Positions 9,069-15,746 of a DNA stretch of 64,000 nucleotides are shown here, in pieces. The notes beneath the pieces were generated by a model. That model did no database searches, was not told the origin of the DNA, and was given only the letters and a program-made list of their open reading frames with translations. Each line of letters opens with the position of its first letter. Positions within the stretch are counted from its first letter, which is position 1. A program made the translations under genes and the position numbers. This DNA comes from Massilioclostridium coli (lineage in GTDB: Bacteria; Bacillota; Clostridia; Oscillospirales; Ruminococcaceae): NCBI RefSeq assembly GCF_900095865.1, contig NZ_FMIZ01000007.1:1176530-1240529 (forward strand). The letters are read 5' to 3'.

Positions 9069-10003
9069 GCAAGTTCCTCCATTTTTCCTGCTAATACCGC
9101 AATCCCCCCCGCATTGTCCGAGGAAAACTCCGGTTTCGCGAAACACGCCTGGTATTTTCCGGTGAAATAATCCCGGATGATCCGGTTAGACATCACCCCA
9201 CCGGCAAATAAAACCGGTTTTTTGCCATACTGTTCCATCGCTGCCAACAGCATCCGTTCCAACGTCTGTTGGATGTACTGCAAACAATAACGGGCAATAT
9301 AGGAGGGTTCCGCCCCTTGTTCCTTTAATTTACCGCACTGGTTTTCCAAGCCGGACAAACAGCAGTCCAGCCCTTTGAGCATGGGATGCGTTTTGATTTT
9401 ATCGGTACATTGCAATGCAAGCTGTTCCAAATAAGGTCCCGATGGAAATGGCAGCCCCAAACTCACCCCTACCCGGTCGATTGCCTGACCGGCTTTTAAG
9501 TCGAGGGAAGTCCCCACCATCTTAATTTGGTCGATTGTCCCGTTTCCAGTTTTCACCAATAAACAGTCGGTAGTACCACCGGAAACATGGAAGGCGATAA
9601 ATTCGGAGTGGTGCAGCCATTCCAGACGTTTGGCGGAATACAAAGCAGCGGCAATATGCCCCTGCTGGTGGGAAAACTCATGTACTGGTATCCCCAATAC
9701 CGCCCCAATGGAATCCGCTGCCATTTTGCCCGTTAAAAAGCAGGGCATGTAGGAACCTTCCACATTCCTCGGGCGCACTGAAACCCCAATGGCTTCGGGG
9801 AGCCCGTCAGCGGTTTCAAATAACTGCTGCATCATCTTCCCCAGCAGTTTCGTGTGTTCAAACACCGCCTGGGATTGCCGCAGCCCCAAACTTCCTTCCG
9901 GCGTAGGCAAAAGGTGTTTTGCCATCTCCATCCGACGGGACTGTGTATCATAAAACGCGGTGGAACAGGTATAATTGCTAGTATCAATCCCTAATACTCT
10001 CAT
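9065..10003 (-). CDS. TsaD/Kae1-like paralogue (peptidase M22 / O-sialoglycoprotein endopeptidase-like)
   Basis: A 312-residue ASKHA-fold protein related to TsaD, the tRNA t6A synthesis factor. It opens with GIDTSNYTCS, has the two-histidine metal site in SHQQGHIAAAL, a HVSGGTTDCLL phosphate-binding loop, and a C-terminal FAGGVMSN plus SSDNAGGIAVLAG with the metal-binding Asp. It is shorter than true TsaD, and Clostridia usually keep tsaD elsewhere next to tsaB and rimI, so this is probably the second copy commonly found between nusB and xseA. It starts right after the nusB stop and its TGA overlaps the xseA GTG. Its own reaction is not established by the sequence. Confidence 0.85.
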   Translation of the reverse strand: MRVLGIDTSNYTCSTAFYDTQSRRMEMAKHLLPTPEGSLGLRQSQAVFEHTKLLGKMMQQLFETADGLPEAIGVSVRPRNVEGSYMPCFLTGKMAADSIGAVLGIPVHEFSHQQGHIAAALYSAKRLEWLHHSEFIAFHVSGGTTDCLLVKTGNGTIDQIKMVGTSLDLKAGQAIDRVGVSLGLPFPSGPYLEQLALQCTDKIKTHPMLKGLDCCLSGLENQCGKLKEQGAEPSYIARYCLQYIQQTLERMLLAAMEQYGKKPVLFAGGVMSNRIIRDYFTGKYQACFAKPEFSSDNAGGIAVLAGKMEELA

Positions 10004-10405
10004 TTATTTTTCTTCCAGCTTCCGTACAAATCCACCCAGCACGCCGTTGATAAAAGCAGCGTCTTCCTGGGAAGCATAGGTTTTTGCCAGTTCTACTGCT
10101 TCGTTAATCGCAATTGGCGGCTCAATGGCGTCCTCAAACAGAATCTCATAAACAGCCAGGCGCAAAATCGCCAACACCACCTTGGAAAGGCGAGAAATAC
10201 TCCATTTGGTCAAATGTTCTGAAATCACCGCATCCAGTTCCTGCACATGCTGCTGCACGCCAGTTACAATGCGGATGACCTCCTCGTTTACCTGTAAGTC
10301 GTCACACTCTTTGGCAATTTCTACAATTTGTGTTAAATCATCATCGTTAAAAATCTTTTCAAAAACGAGCACAAAGGCGTTTTCACGTATTTCATGTCTT
10401 TTCAT
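10004..10405 (-). CDS. nusB: Transcription antitermination factor NusB
   Basis: All-helical RNA-binding factor that joins NusE (S10) on boxA of rRNA transcripts. The 133 residues end with the family pattern PPIAINEAVELAKTYA followed by FINGVLGGFVRKLE. AAAGGA precedes the ATG. It lies 25 bases after the Asp23-family gene, the order found in many Clostridia. Confidence 0.96.
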   Translation of the reverse strand: MKRHEIRENAFVLVFEKIFNDDDLTQIVEIAKECDDLQVNEEVIRIVTGVQQHVQELDAVISEHLTKWSISRLSKVVLAILRLAVYEILFEDAIEPPIAINEAVELAKTYASQEDAAFINGVLGGFVRKLEEK

Positions 10406-10430
10406 GGTACTATCCTTTCTTGCGGGGCAA

Positions 10431-10778
10431 CTAATCCTGAAGGATTCCTGCGATGTAAATATTCACCTGGTATACAGCGACACCAGCCATATTCTGGACG
10501 GCTTCTTTTACCTGCCGTTGTACATTTTCTGCTGTGCGTTTGATCACATAGCCTTTATCCATTAAAATACCCAAGGTGATTTTTACGCTGTCCGCATTGG
10601 TTTCGATCATAATTTGCTTTGGTTTTTTGGCTTTTAACAAATAATCTTTTTTGCTGACAGGTACCAAAGCAAGGCCAGCGACGCCTTCTATTTCCATTAC
10701 CGTTTGTTTTACAATTGCGCCAATTACTTCTTCCGATATTTTTAAATGGCCCGTAGATGTGGTTTGATTGATTTTCAT
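10431..10778 (-). CDS. Asp23/Gls24 family envelope stress protein
   Basis: A 115-residue Asp23/Gls24 (DUF322) protein. These proteins are small, cytoplasmic and often membrane-associated, and in many Firmicutes one copy precedes nusB. Seen here are HLKISEEVIGAIVKQTVMEIEGVAGL and a later half with KRTAENVQRQVKEAVQNMAGV and VNIYIAGI, the typical repeat of an alternating pattern. GGAGG stands seven bases before the ATG. It is the first gene of the long operon, with a promoter 65-93 bases upstream. Confidence 0.93.
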   Translation of the reverse strand: MKINQTTSTGHLKISEEVIGAIVKQTVMEIEGVAGLALVPVSKKDYLLKAKKPKQIMIETNADSVKITLGILMDKGYVIKRTAENVQRQVKEAVQNMAGVAVYQVNIYIAGILQD

Positions 10779-10842
10779 GGTGTTTCCTCCTTGGTTCCTG
10801 TTGAAAATTTAACCAGATAAGCAAAACATTACTATCTTAATT

Positions 10843-10871
10843 AATATACCACATAATTGAAAAAAACACAA
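10843..10871 (-). promoter_or_regulatory. Predicted sigma-A promoter of the asp23-recN operon
   Basis: On the minus strand TTGTGT (10866-10871) and TATATT (10843-10848) are separated by exactly 17 bases, 65 bases upstream of the first gene. No other promoter-like pair was noticed inside the operon, so this may drive all twelve genes. Confidence 0.6.
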
Positions 10872-11450
10872 ATATTTTCCCCCGAATTTCCGGCAAAGAA
10901 AAACTGGACAAATAACAGGTTTGCATTTATAATAAAATATTGCTGGTTTATGGTAATTTCGGCATTTTTCAACCAAATGCCAGAAGATAGCATACTGGAT
11001 AGGTGTCTCTTTTTTCCGGCTATCCTGTAAAAAGAACTGGAACATTTTTCTTGTATTATGGGAATTCGTTCCTTGATTTAACCAAATCGGAGTAAATTTT
11101 TTTGTGGATAACCAAGCAATACTGCATCTGCGTTTTTTCATATAGGGGAAAAGGACACCTCAAGGTTTTGGCAAGTGGAAGGATTGCAGTATCTGTATCC
11201 CCTTTAGAGGGGGTAAATAAGAAACGCATCTGCTTTTTGTAGGTATGGGGTTACGGTTGTTTTCATGTATTTTTGTAGTAATTCCCCTCTGATTGGATTG
11301 ATTTTGTTTCCCATAAGGTAGATGGATGCCGTATATCATAGCATTACAGTGCATGGTTTTGGTAGGCAGTTTTCCAATAGTCATTATTAGGAGGGAACTT
11401 GTTTCCTGCAATATGGGATCAAGGCAATCATCAATAGATTCGTTTTTGAA
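10872..11450. other. Long intergenic stretch without a supported gene
   Basis: About 580 bases between the asp23 promoter and the azlC control region. Open frames of 83 and 110 codons on the minus strand lack ribosome sites and have unnatural composition, so I do not call them. A short hairpin-like stretch with CCCCTTTAGAGGGGG lies near 11200-11216. I see nothing else that I can name. Confidence 0.5.
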
Positions 11451-11452
11451 AT

Positions 11453-11467
11453 AGGCGGATACCGCCT
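11453..11467. promoter_or_regulatory. Perfect dyad upstream of azlCD, possible operator
   Basis: AGGCGG-ATA-CCGCCT is a perfect 6-base inverted repeat in an otherwise AT-rich stretch. A TACAAT box that could be the -10 of azlC follows eight bases later (11475-11480). The placement would suit a regulator binding over the promoter, but no regulator gene is adjacent. Confidence 0.4.
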
Positions 11468-11506
11468 GCTACGATACAATAAAAATTTTGGAGGTTTGGG
11501 TTTGTT

Positions 11507-12214
11507 ATGGTAACAAACAGTTTTACAAAGGGGTTTTGGGATGGGCTTCCCATTGCTTTGGGGTATTTATCGGTTTCTTTTACGTTTGGCATGGCTGCTG
11601 TGGCTCAGGGCATCCCAGTATGGGGCGCGGTAATGATTTCGATGACCAATGTTACGTCCGCTGGGCAGTTTGCTGGGCTTTCCTTGATGGCGGCTTCTGG
11701 CGGGATGTTTGAGATGGCATTGACCCAGCTCATCATCAACCTGCGTTACGCCTTGATGTCCCTTTCCCTCTCCCAAAAGCTGGAGAAGCATGTAAACCTG
11801 TTGGATCGGTTTGTGATTTCATTCTGCAACACCGACGAAGTGTTCGCGGTTGCCAGCGGCCAACGGGGGGAAGTGGGGAAACGCTATCTGTACGGGTTGA
11901 TTCTCACCCCTTACTTTGGGTGGGCGATTGGCACGCTAATCGGGGCGGCAGCCAGCACTTTCCTTCCAGAATTTATCCGTTCCGCACTGGGCATTGCGAT
12001 TTACGGCATGTTCCTGGCGATTATCATCCCACCGGCAAAGCATTTCCGCCCTGTACTTTGGATTGTGCTGCTCTCCGCTGGACTAAGCTGCGCATTCCGG
12101 TGGCTGCCAGTGCTGAACCAGGTTTCCCCCGGTTTTGTAATTATCATCTGCACCATCCTTACAGCGGCAATTGGCGCAAAATTCTTCCCAATTAACGAGG
12201 AGGACCCCCAATGA
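11507..12214 (+). CDS. azlC: AzlC family branched-chain amino acid exporter, large subunit
   Basis: A 235-residue membrane protein with the AzlC opening FWDGLPIALGYLSVSFTFGM and the conserved SAGQFAGL and NLRYALMSLSL stretches, and several membrane segments. With AzlD it forms an exporter of branched-chain amino acids or their analogues. GGAGG lies 12 bases upstream of the ATG, a little far, but no in-frame alternative start exists. Its TGA overlaps the azlD ATG. Substrate is known only for a few family members. Confidence 0.93.
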   Translation: MVTNSFTKGFWDGLPIALGYLSVSFTFGMAAVAQGIPVWGAVMISMTNVTSAGQFAGLSLMAASGGMFEMALTQLIINLRYALMSLSLSQKLEKHVNLLDRFVISFCNTDEVFAVASGQRGEVGKRYLYGLILTPYFGWAIGTLIGAAASTFLPEFIRSALGIAIYGMFLAIIIPPAKHFRPVLWIVLLSAGLSCAFRWLPVLNQVSPGFVIIICTILTAAIGAKFFPINEEDPQ

Positions 12215-12534
12215 ACATGAGTATTGAAAAATTTCTGCTATATGTAGCGGTGATGGCTGGGGTGACCTATTTGATCCGTATGCTGCCCCTGGTGATTTTT
12301 AAAAAGAAAATCCAAAGCCGTTTTATCAAATCATTTCTATTTTATGTTCCCTATGCGGTGCTTGCTGCGATGACCATACCGGACATCTTTTTTTCTACCG
12401 GAAACGTCTGGTCTGCAGTAGCAGGGCTAGTGGTGGCGGTAATCCTCGCCTATTTTGAAAAAGGACTGCTTACTGTTGCGCTGTATGCCTGTGGCGGGGT
12501 ATTGGTGGTAGAATCCCTGCTGAAATTGCTGTAA
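12211..12534 (+). CDS. azlD: AzlD family transporter subunit
   Basis: Small partner of AzlC, 107 residues with about four membrane helices. The motif TYLIRMLPLVIF near the start and FYVPYAVLAAMTIPDIFF are typical. The gene starts inside the azlC stop as ATGA, so the two subunits are made together. Confidence 0.92.
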   Translation: MNMSIEKFLLYVAVMAGVTYLIRMLPLVIFKKKIQSRFIKSFLFYVPYAVLAAMTIPDIFFSTGNVWSAVAGLVVAVILAYFEKGLLTVALYACGGVLVVESLLKLL

Positions 12535-12571
12535 GATTTACAAATTATTCACACTGGACATGGTTTTGTCA

Positions 12572-12600
12572 TTGACTTTTCCCGTAGGGTATCGTACAAT
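12572..12600 (+). promoter_or_regulatory. Strong predicted sigma-A promoter of the CorC-like gene
   Basis: TTGACT (12572-12577) and TACAAT (12595-12600) are separated by 17 bases. The start codon of the gene is about 200 bases further on, so the transcript has a long leader. Confidence 0.75.
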
Positions 12601-12606
12601 AGAGCC

Positions 12607-12770
12607 AAGTTTTACCCACAAAATTTTGATACCATATTTATGAGAAAGGCTACTAAAGATTATGGCTGACGGAGACCCTGGAGCGAATAGCAACCATTCT
12701 TTTTGGAAATAACAAGCATAGGAATCCCTTTGTAATAGGCAAGGGGCTCCTGTGCTTGTTTTTGTTTTAT
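12607..12770 (+). promoter_or_regulatory. Structured leader ending in an intrinsic terminator, riboswitch-like
   Basis: Between the promoter and the CorC-like gene lies a leader of about 160 bases. Its last part is a near-perfect 20-base-pair hairpin (12711-12730 with 12741-12760; one mismatch, two G-U pairs) followed by a T-rich tail, which is an intrinsic terminator placed before the gene. The part upstream (about 12650-12700) contains GGCTA and TAGC segments that can pair around GACGGAGACCCTGGAGCG. This layout is that of a transcription-attenuating riboswitch. I could not match it by eye to a known metal-ion class (M-box, yybP-ykoY, czcD, DUF1646). Confidence 0.6.
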
Positions 12771-12807
12771 AAAATATGAAATTACATATACACAAGGAGG
12801 AACCATT

Positions 12808-14163
12808 GTGACAACCATTTTATTACAGCTTTTACTGCAGGTAGTATTGATTGCGTTAAACGCCTTTTTTGCTGCCAGCGAAATTGCGGTGATATCTTTA
12901 AACACCAACAAACTGCGAAAGCAGGCGGAAAGTGGGGATAAATCCGCCAAAAAAATCCTGAAAATCTCCGAAACACCCGCTAAATTTTTATCCACCATCC
13001 AAATTGGTATTACCTTAGCCGGATTTTTAGGGAGTGCGTTCGCAGCGGATAACTTCTCTGACCCATTAGTGGATTGGATGGTCAATACTCTTGGCTTCCA
13101 CAGTATCTCCCCTTCCGCCTTAAATACCATTACCGTTATTTTAATTACGATTATCCTCTCGTATTTTACCCTGATTTTTGGCGAACTGGTGCCGAAACGG
13201 ATTGCCATGCAAAAGCCAATGGCAATTGCGAAACTGGCTGCCAACGTAGTTTCGTTTATCGCGGTGGTAATGAAACCTGTTATCTGGTTTTTATCTGTTT
13301 CCACCAACGGCGTACTGCGCCTGCTGGGCATGAAAACCAAAGAGGAAGATGAAGCTGTAACCGAGGAAGAAATCCTGATGATGATGGACCTTGGAGAAGA
13401 AAAAGGCACTATCCAAAAGGGCAAACGGGAAATGATCAAGAATATCTTTGAATTTGATGACACCCCAGTAAAAGAAGTAATGACCAGAAGGATGGATATG
13501 GTGGCGCTCTCTGACCAGGCAACCACTGAGGAGATTTTACACGCCATCCATACCACAGGTTTTTCCCGCTTTCCAGTTTATCACCACACCCCTGACCATG
13601 TAACCGGTATTTTATACGCCAAGGAATACCTGCTAAACCTGCGGGCGGAACATCCAAAGACCTTACGCCAACTGCTCCACGCTGCCTATTTTATTCCGGA
13701 AACTATCCACAGTGATATCCTGTTCCGGAACATGCAGGCGAAAAAAATCCACATTGCAGTTGTCATCAACGAATATGGGGAAACCAGCGGCATTGTTACC
13801 CTAGAGGATTTACTGGAGGAAATTGTAGGCAACATCTACGATGAATTTGACCCAAGTGAAGAAAAGGAAATCTACCAGATTAAGAAAAACTGTTGGTGTG
13901 TTTCTGGTACCCTGCCACTGGATATGCTGGAGGATGAACTGAACATCCAACTGCCAGAGGAGCTGGAAGTGGATACAGTAGGCGGCTTGGTATTCAGCCA
14001 GCTAAAGGAGATTCCAAGGGATGGGACAAAGTTACACCTGGAATGTTATGGTTTAATTTTTGATGTTACCAAGGTGGAAAACCGCCACGTTACCCAAGTG
14101 TTTATCCGAAAAAAGCAGGATGGGCAGACCGAGCAGATGCAGGCATCTACTCCAATGGAATAG
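12808..14163 (+). CDS. CorC/HlyC family (CNNM-CBS) transporter
   Basis: A 451-residue membrane protein of the hemolysin C/CorC group, linked in the literature to magnesium or cobalt efflux. The N-terminal CNNM (DUF21) membrane domain covers about residues 1-190 with FFAASEIAVISLN near the start and SYFTLIFGELVPKRIA at about 115-130. A CBS pair follows (about 210-340, with VMTRRMDMVAL and GIVTLEDLLEEIVG), then the C-terminal CorC_HlyC domain. GTG start, AAGGAGG seven bases upstream. It is a single-gene unit behind the leader described above. Confidence 0.9.
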   Translation: MTTILLQLLLQVVLIALNAFFAASEIAVISLNTNKLRKQAESGDKSAKKILKISETPAKFLSTIQIGITLAGFLGSAFAADNFSDPLVDWMVNTLGFHSISPSALNTITVILITIILSYFTLIFGELVPKRIAMQKPMAIAKLAANVVSFIAVVMKPVIWFLSVSTNGVLRLLGMKTKEEDEAVTEEEILMMMDLGEEKGTIQKGKREMIKNIFEFDDTPVKEVMTRRMDMVALSDQATTEEILHAIHTTGFSRFPVYHHTPDHVTGILYAKEYLLNLRAEHPKTLRQLLHAAYFIPETIHSDILFRNMQAKKIHIAVVINEYGETSGIVTLEDLLEEIVGNIYDEFDPSEEKEIYQIKKNCWCVSGTLPLDMLEDELNIQLPEELEVDTVGGLVFSQLKEIPRDGTKLHLECYGLIFDVTKVENRHVTQVFIRKKQDGQTEQMQASTPME

Positions 14164-14212
14164 ACAGAACGGAAATAAAAGGCAAATTATTGATGTAGTA
14201 CTTGTTTATTTT

Positions 14213-14248
14213 GGGCTTCCCCATACTTTTTGGGGAAGCTTTTCTTTC
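14213..14248 (+). terminator. Intrinsic terminator after the CorC-like gene
   Basis: GCTTCCCC (14215-14222) pairs with GGGGAAGC (14232-14239) and is followed by TTTTCTTTCTC, 50 bases after the stop codon. Confidence 0.85.
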
Positions 14249-14304
14249 TCTTCTAAAACGAAACAAGCTTGCTGTTTTTGATAACAACAAGCCTGCTGGA
14301 ATGA

Positions 14305-14592
14305 TAAAAAATAGGATTTGATTTTTATTATAACCCCTTAGGGGGTTATTTTGACGGGAACTATTTTATTTTGTTTTTGCACACTGTCGGTGCAACACAA
14401 TAAAAAATAGGATTTGACTTTTACTACAACCCCTTAGGGGGTTATTTTGACGGGAACTATTTTATTTTGTTTTTACACACTGTCGGTGCAACACAATAAA
14501 AAATAGGATTTGACTTTTACTACAACCCCTTAGGGGGTTATTTTGACAGGAACTATTTTATTTTGTTTTTGCGCACTATTGGTGTAACACAA
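14305..14592. repeat. Three tandem 96-bp repeats, each with two hairpins
   Basis: Units run 14305-14400, 14401-14496 and 14497-14592 with no spacer and only a few differences. Each holds the perfect dyad AACCCC-TTA-GGGGTT followed by ATTTT, and a second dyad TTGCAC-N7-GTGCAA. In unit 1 the second dyad is perfect. In units 2 and 3 changes weaken it, and in unit 3 part of the pairing is kept as G-U. The array lies between two convergent genes (the CorC-like gene and rrf2), eight bases from the rrf2 stop, so the hairpins could act as terminators on both strands. Confidence 0.9.
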
Positions 14593-14599
14593 TAAAAGA

Positions 14600-15013
14600 T
14601 CAATGGTATTCCCGGTTGACCAAATCCGCTAAGGTAACGCTTTCTAAATATCCATCCACCATTTGCCCCAGTTTCTGCCACATGGGCAAAGTAATGCACT
14701 CCCCTGCCCGGGGACAGGTATTCTCATCACAACTTAAACAGGCAACTGGCGCCAGATTTTTCTCGGTTAACTCTAAAATTTCCCGGACAGTATAATCCTG
14801 TGCGGGGTGTGCCAAACGGTAGCCTCCGTTTTTGCCCCGGTGGCTTTCTACAAACCCGCTTTTGGCCAGCATTGACACAATCGCCTCTAGATATTTCATA
14901 GAAATTTCCTGGCGTTCTGAAATGGATTTTAAAGAAATATATTCATCTGCCGGATGCTGGGCAATATCAATCATTACCCTTAAAGCGTACCGGCCTTTTG
15001 TAGAAATTGTCAT
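14600..15013 (-). CDS. Rrf2 family transcriptional regulator with Cys cluster
   Basis: A 137-residue Rrf2-family repressor. The winged helix is in residues 1-65 (STKGRYALRVMIDIAQ, then ISMKYLEAIVSMLAKSGFV and GKNGGYRLA). The C-terminal part carries ACLSCDENTCPRAGEC, a cysteine cluster close to the three-Cys Fe-S ligand pattern of IscR (here CX4CX5C plus one more Cys). It may sense Fe-S or redox status, which is inference. It is a stand-alone gene with its own promoter, and a perfect dyad overlaps the -10, suggesting autorepression. No iscS/iscU genes are adjacent. Confidence 0.9.
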   Translation of the reverse strand: MTISTKGRYALRVMIDIAQHPADEYISLKSISERQEISMKYLEAIVSMLAKSGFVESHRGKNGGYRLAHPAQDYTVREILELTEKNLAPVACLSCDENTCPRAGECITLPMWQKLGQMVDGYLESVTLADLVNREYH

Positions 15014-15032
15014 ATTGAATCACCTCGCTTCT

Positions 15033-15061
15033 ATTATACTATAATATCAGTAGGAATTCAA
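15033..15061 (-). promoter_or_regulatory. rrf2 promoter with overlapping perfect dyad
   Basis: Minus-strand TTGAAT (15056-15061) and TATAAT (15033-15038), spacer 17. The dyad ATTATA-G-TATAAT (15033-15045) covers the -10 element and is a natural candidate operator for the regulator itself. GAGGTG is the ribosome site just before the ATG. Confidence 0.7.
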
Positions 15062-15091
15062 TCTCCTGTTTTCCCGTTTTTTCAGAAAGGA

Positions 15092-15120
15092 TTGACATTT
15101 TTAGCATAGACCGGTATACT
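15092..15120 (+). promoter_or_regulatory. Strong predicted sigma-A promoter facing the first MATE gene
   Basis: TTGACA (15092-15097), 17 bases, TATACT (15115-15120). The next supported plus-strand gene starts at 15747, so the predicted leader is about 620 bases. It is divergent from the rrf2 promoter about 30 bases away. Confidence 0.7.
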
Positions 15121-15746
15121 GGAACTGGTAAAACAAAATAGATACTTGAAATACTATCTAAACACAGATTAGATGGGTACAAAAATTCCATTGAATGGCG
15201 TTGCCTACAGGTTGTTGTAGGTTTATAGCGTATTGGTATTCTTTTATTTGGTTCCCTGCCAAACAGGATGTGGAAATAGTGTCCTTAGAAAAGATTTGAA
15301 ATGGTAACAAAGGAATTTTGCTGGGACAATCCACTATTCTTGCCCTACGCCAGGGTATCCTCTGAAATGCAAACCTGGCTGTTTATAAAATGGATGCTAT
15401 TTTCTTTTTCTGATGCACGCGTTCGGCACAACATAAGAAACGCAATCAAAAGAAACACTGATATAATCAAGCGAGTATGGCGATATTTATTGGAAGCACA
15501 TGGATTGGACTCCAGCTACAAAGCATTCCAGTGGGAGGGAACGAACCCTTTGACAATCAACTGTGGAACCCTTCTAGTGAGCAAACCAAAACCCGCTTCT
15601 TCTTATGACGGTTTTTTCCGCCCTATTTTTATGGAAAACCAACGATTGGCGGTTTTCTAATCCAATTGAATGATAATGGCTTTTTTCAGAAAGAGCCGTT
15701 CTTTTTTTCTGCTTTTTTAGCAAATAAAACAGATAAGGAGATCATG
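15121..15746 (+). other. Long untranslated leader or unannotated RNA before MATE gene 1
   Basis: About 620 bases downstream of a strong promoter hold no convincing gene. An open frame of 119 codons (15301-15660) has no ribosome site and unnatural composition. Near the end, GAAAACC (15634-15640) pairs with GGTTTTC (15651-15657). A sequence TTTGACAATCAAC at about 15550 resembles the MarR boxes found further on. It may be a structured leader, a small RNA or the remnant of a lost gene. Confidence 0.4.

Noticed and set aside
9069-9146. 26-residue N-terminal extension of XseA
   Set aside because: It overlaps the upstream gene, shows no XseA similarity, and GGAGG with GTG at 9068 is a far better start.
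10809-11411. Two minus-strand frames of 110 and 83 codons upstream of asp23
   Set aside because: No ribosome sites, odd composition, and the first runs over the predicted asp23 promoter.
12607-12770. M-box, yybP-ykoY, czcD, fluoride or lysine riboswitch
   Set aside because: None of the core sequences I remember for these classes could be found; left as unassigned.
12660-13556. 298-codon minus-strand open frame opposite the CorC-like gene
   Set aside because: The plus-strand protein has clear CNNM/CBS domains; the antisense frame is Ser/Ile-rich, a shadow of codon bias.
14305-14592. CRISPR array
   Set aside because: The three 96-bp units are directly adjacent with no unique spacers and no cas genes.
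15301-15660. 119-codon plus-strand frame before the first MATE gene
   Set aside because: No ribosome site, mixed hydrophilic composition, no resemblance to a family; kept only as part of the leader description.
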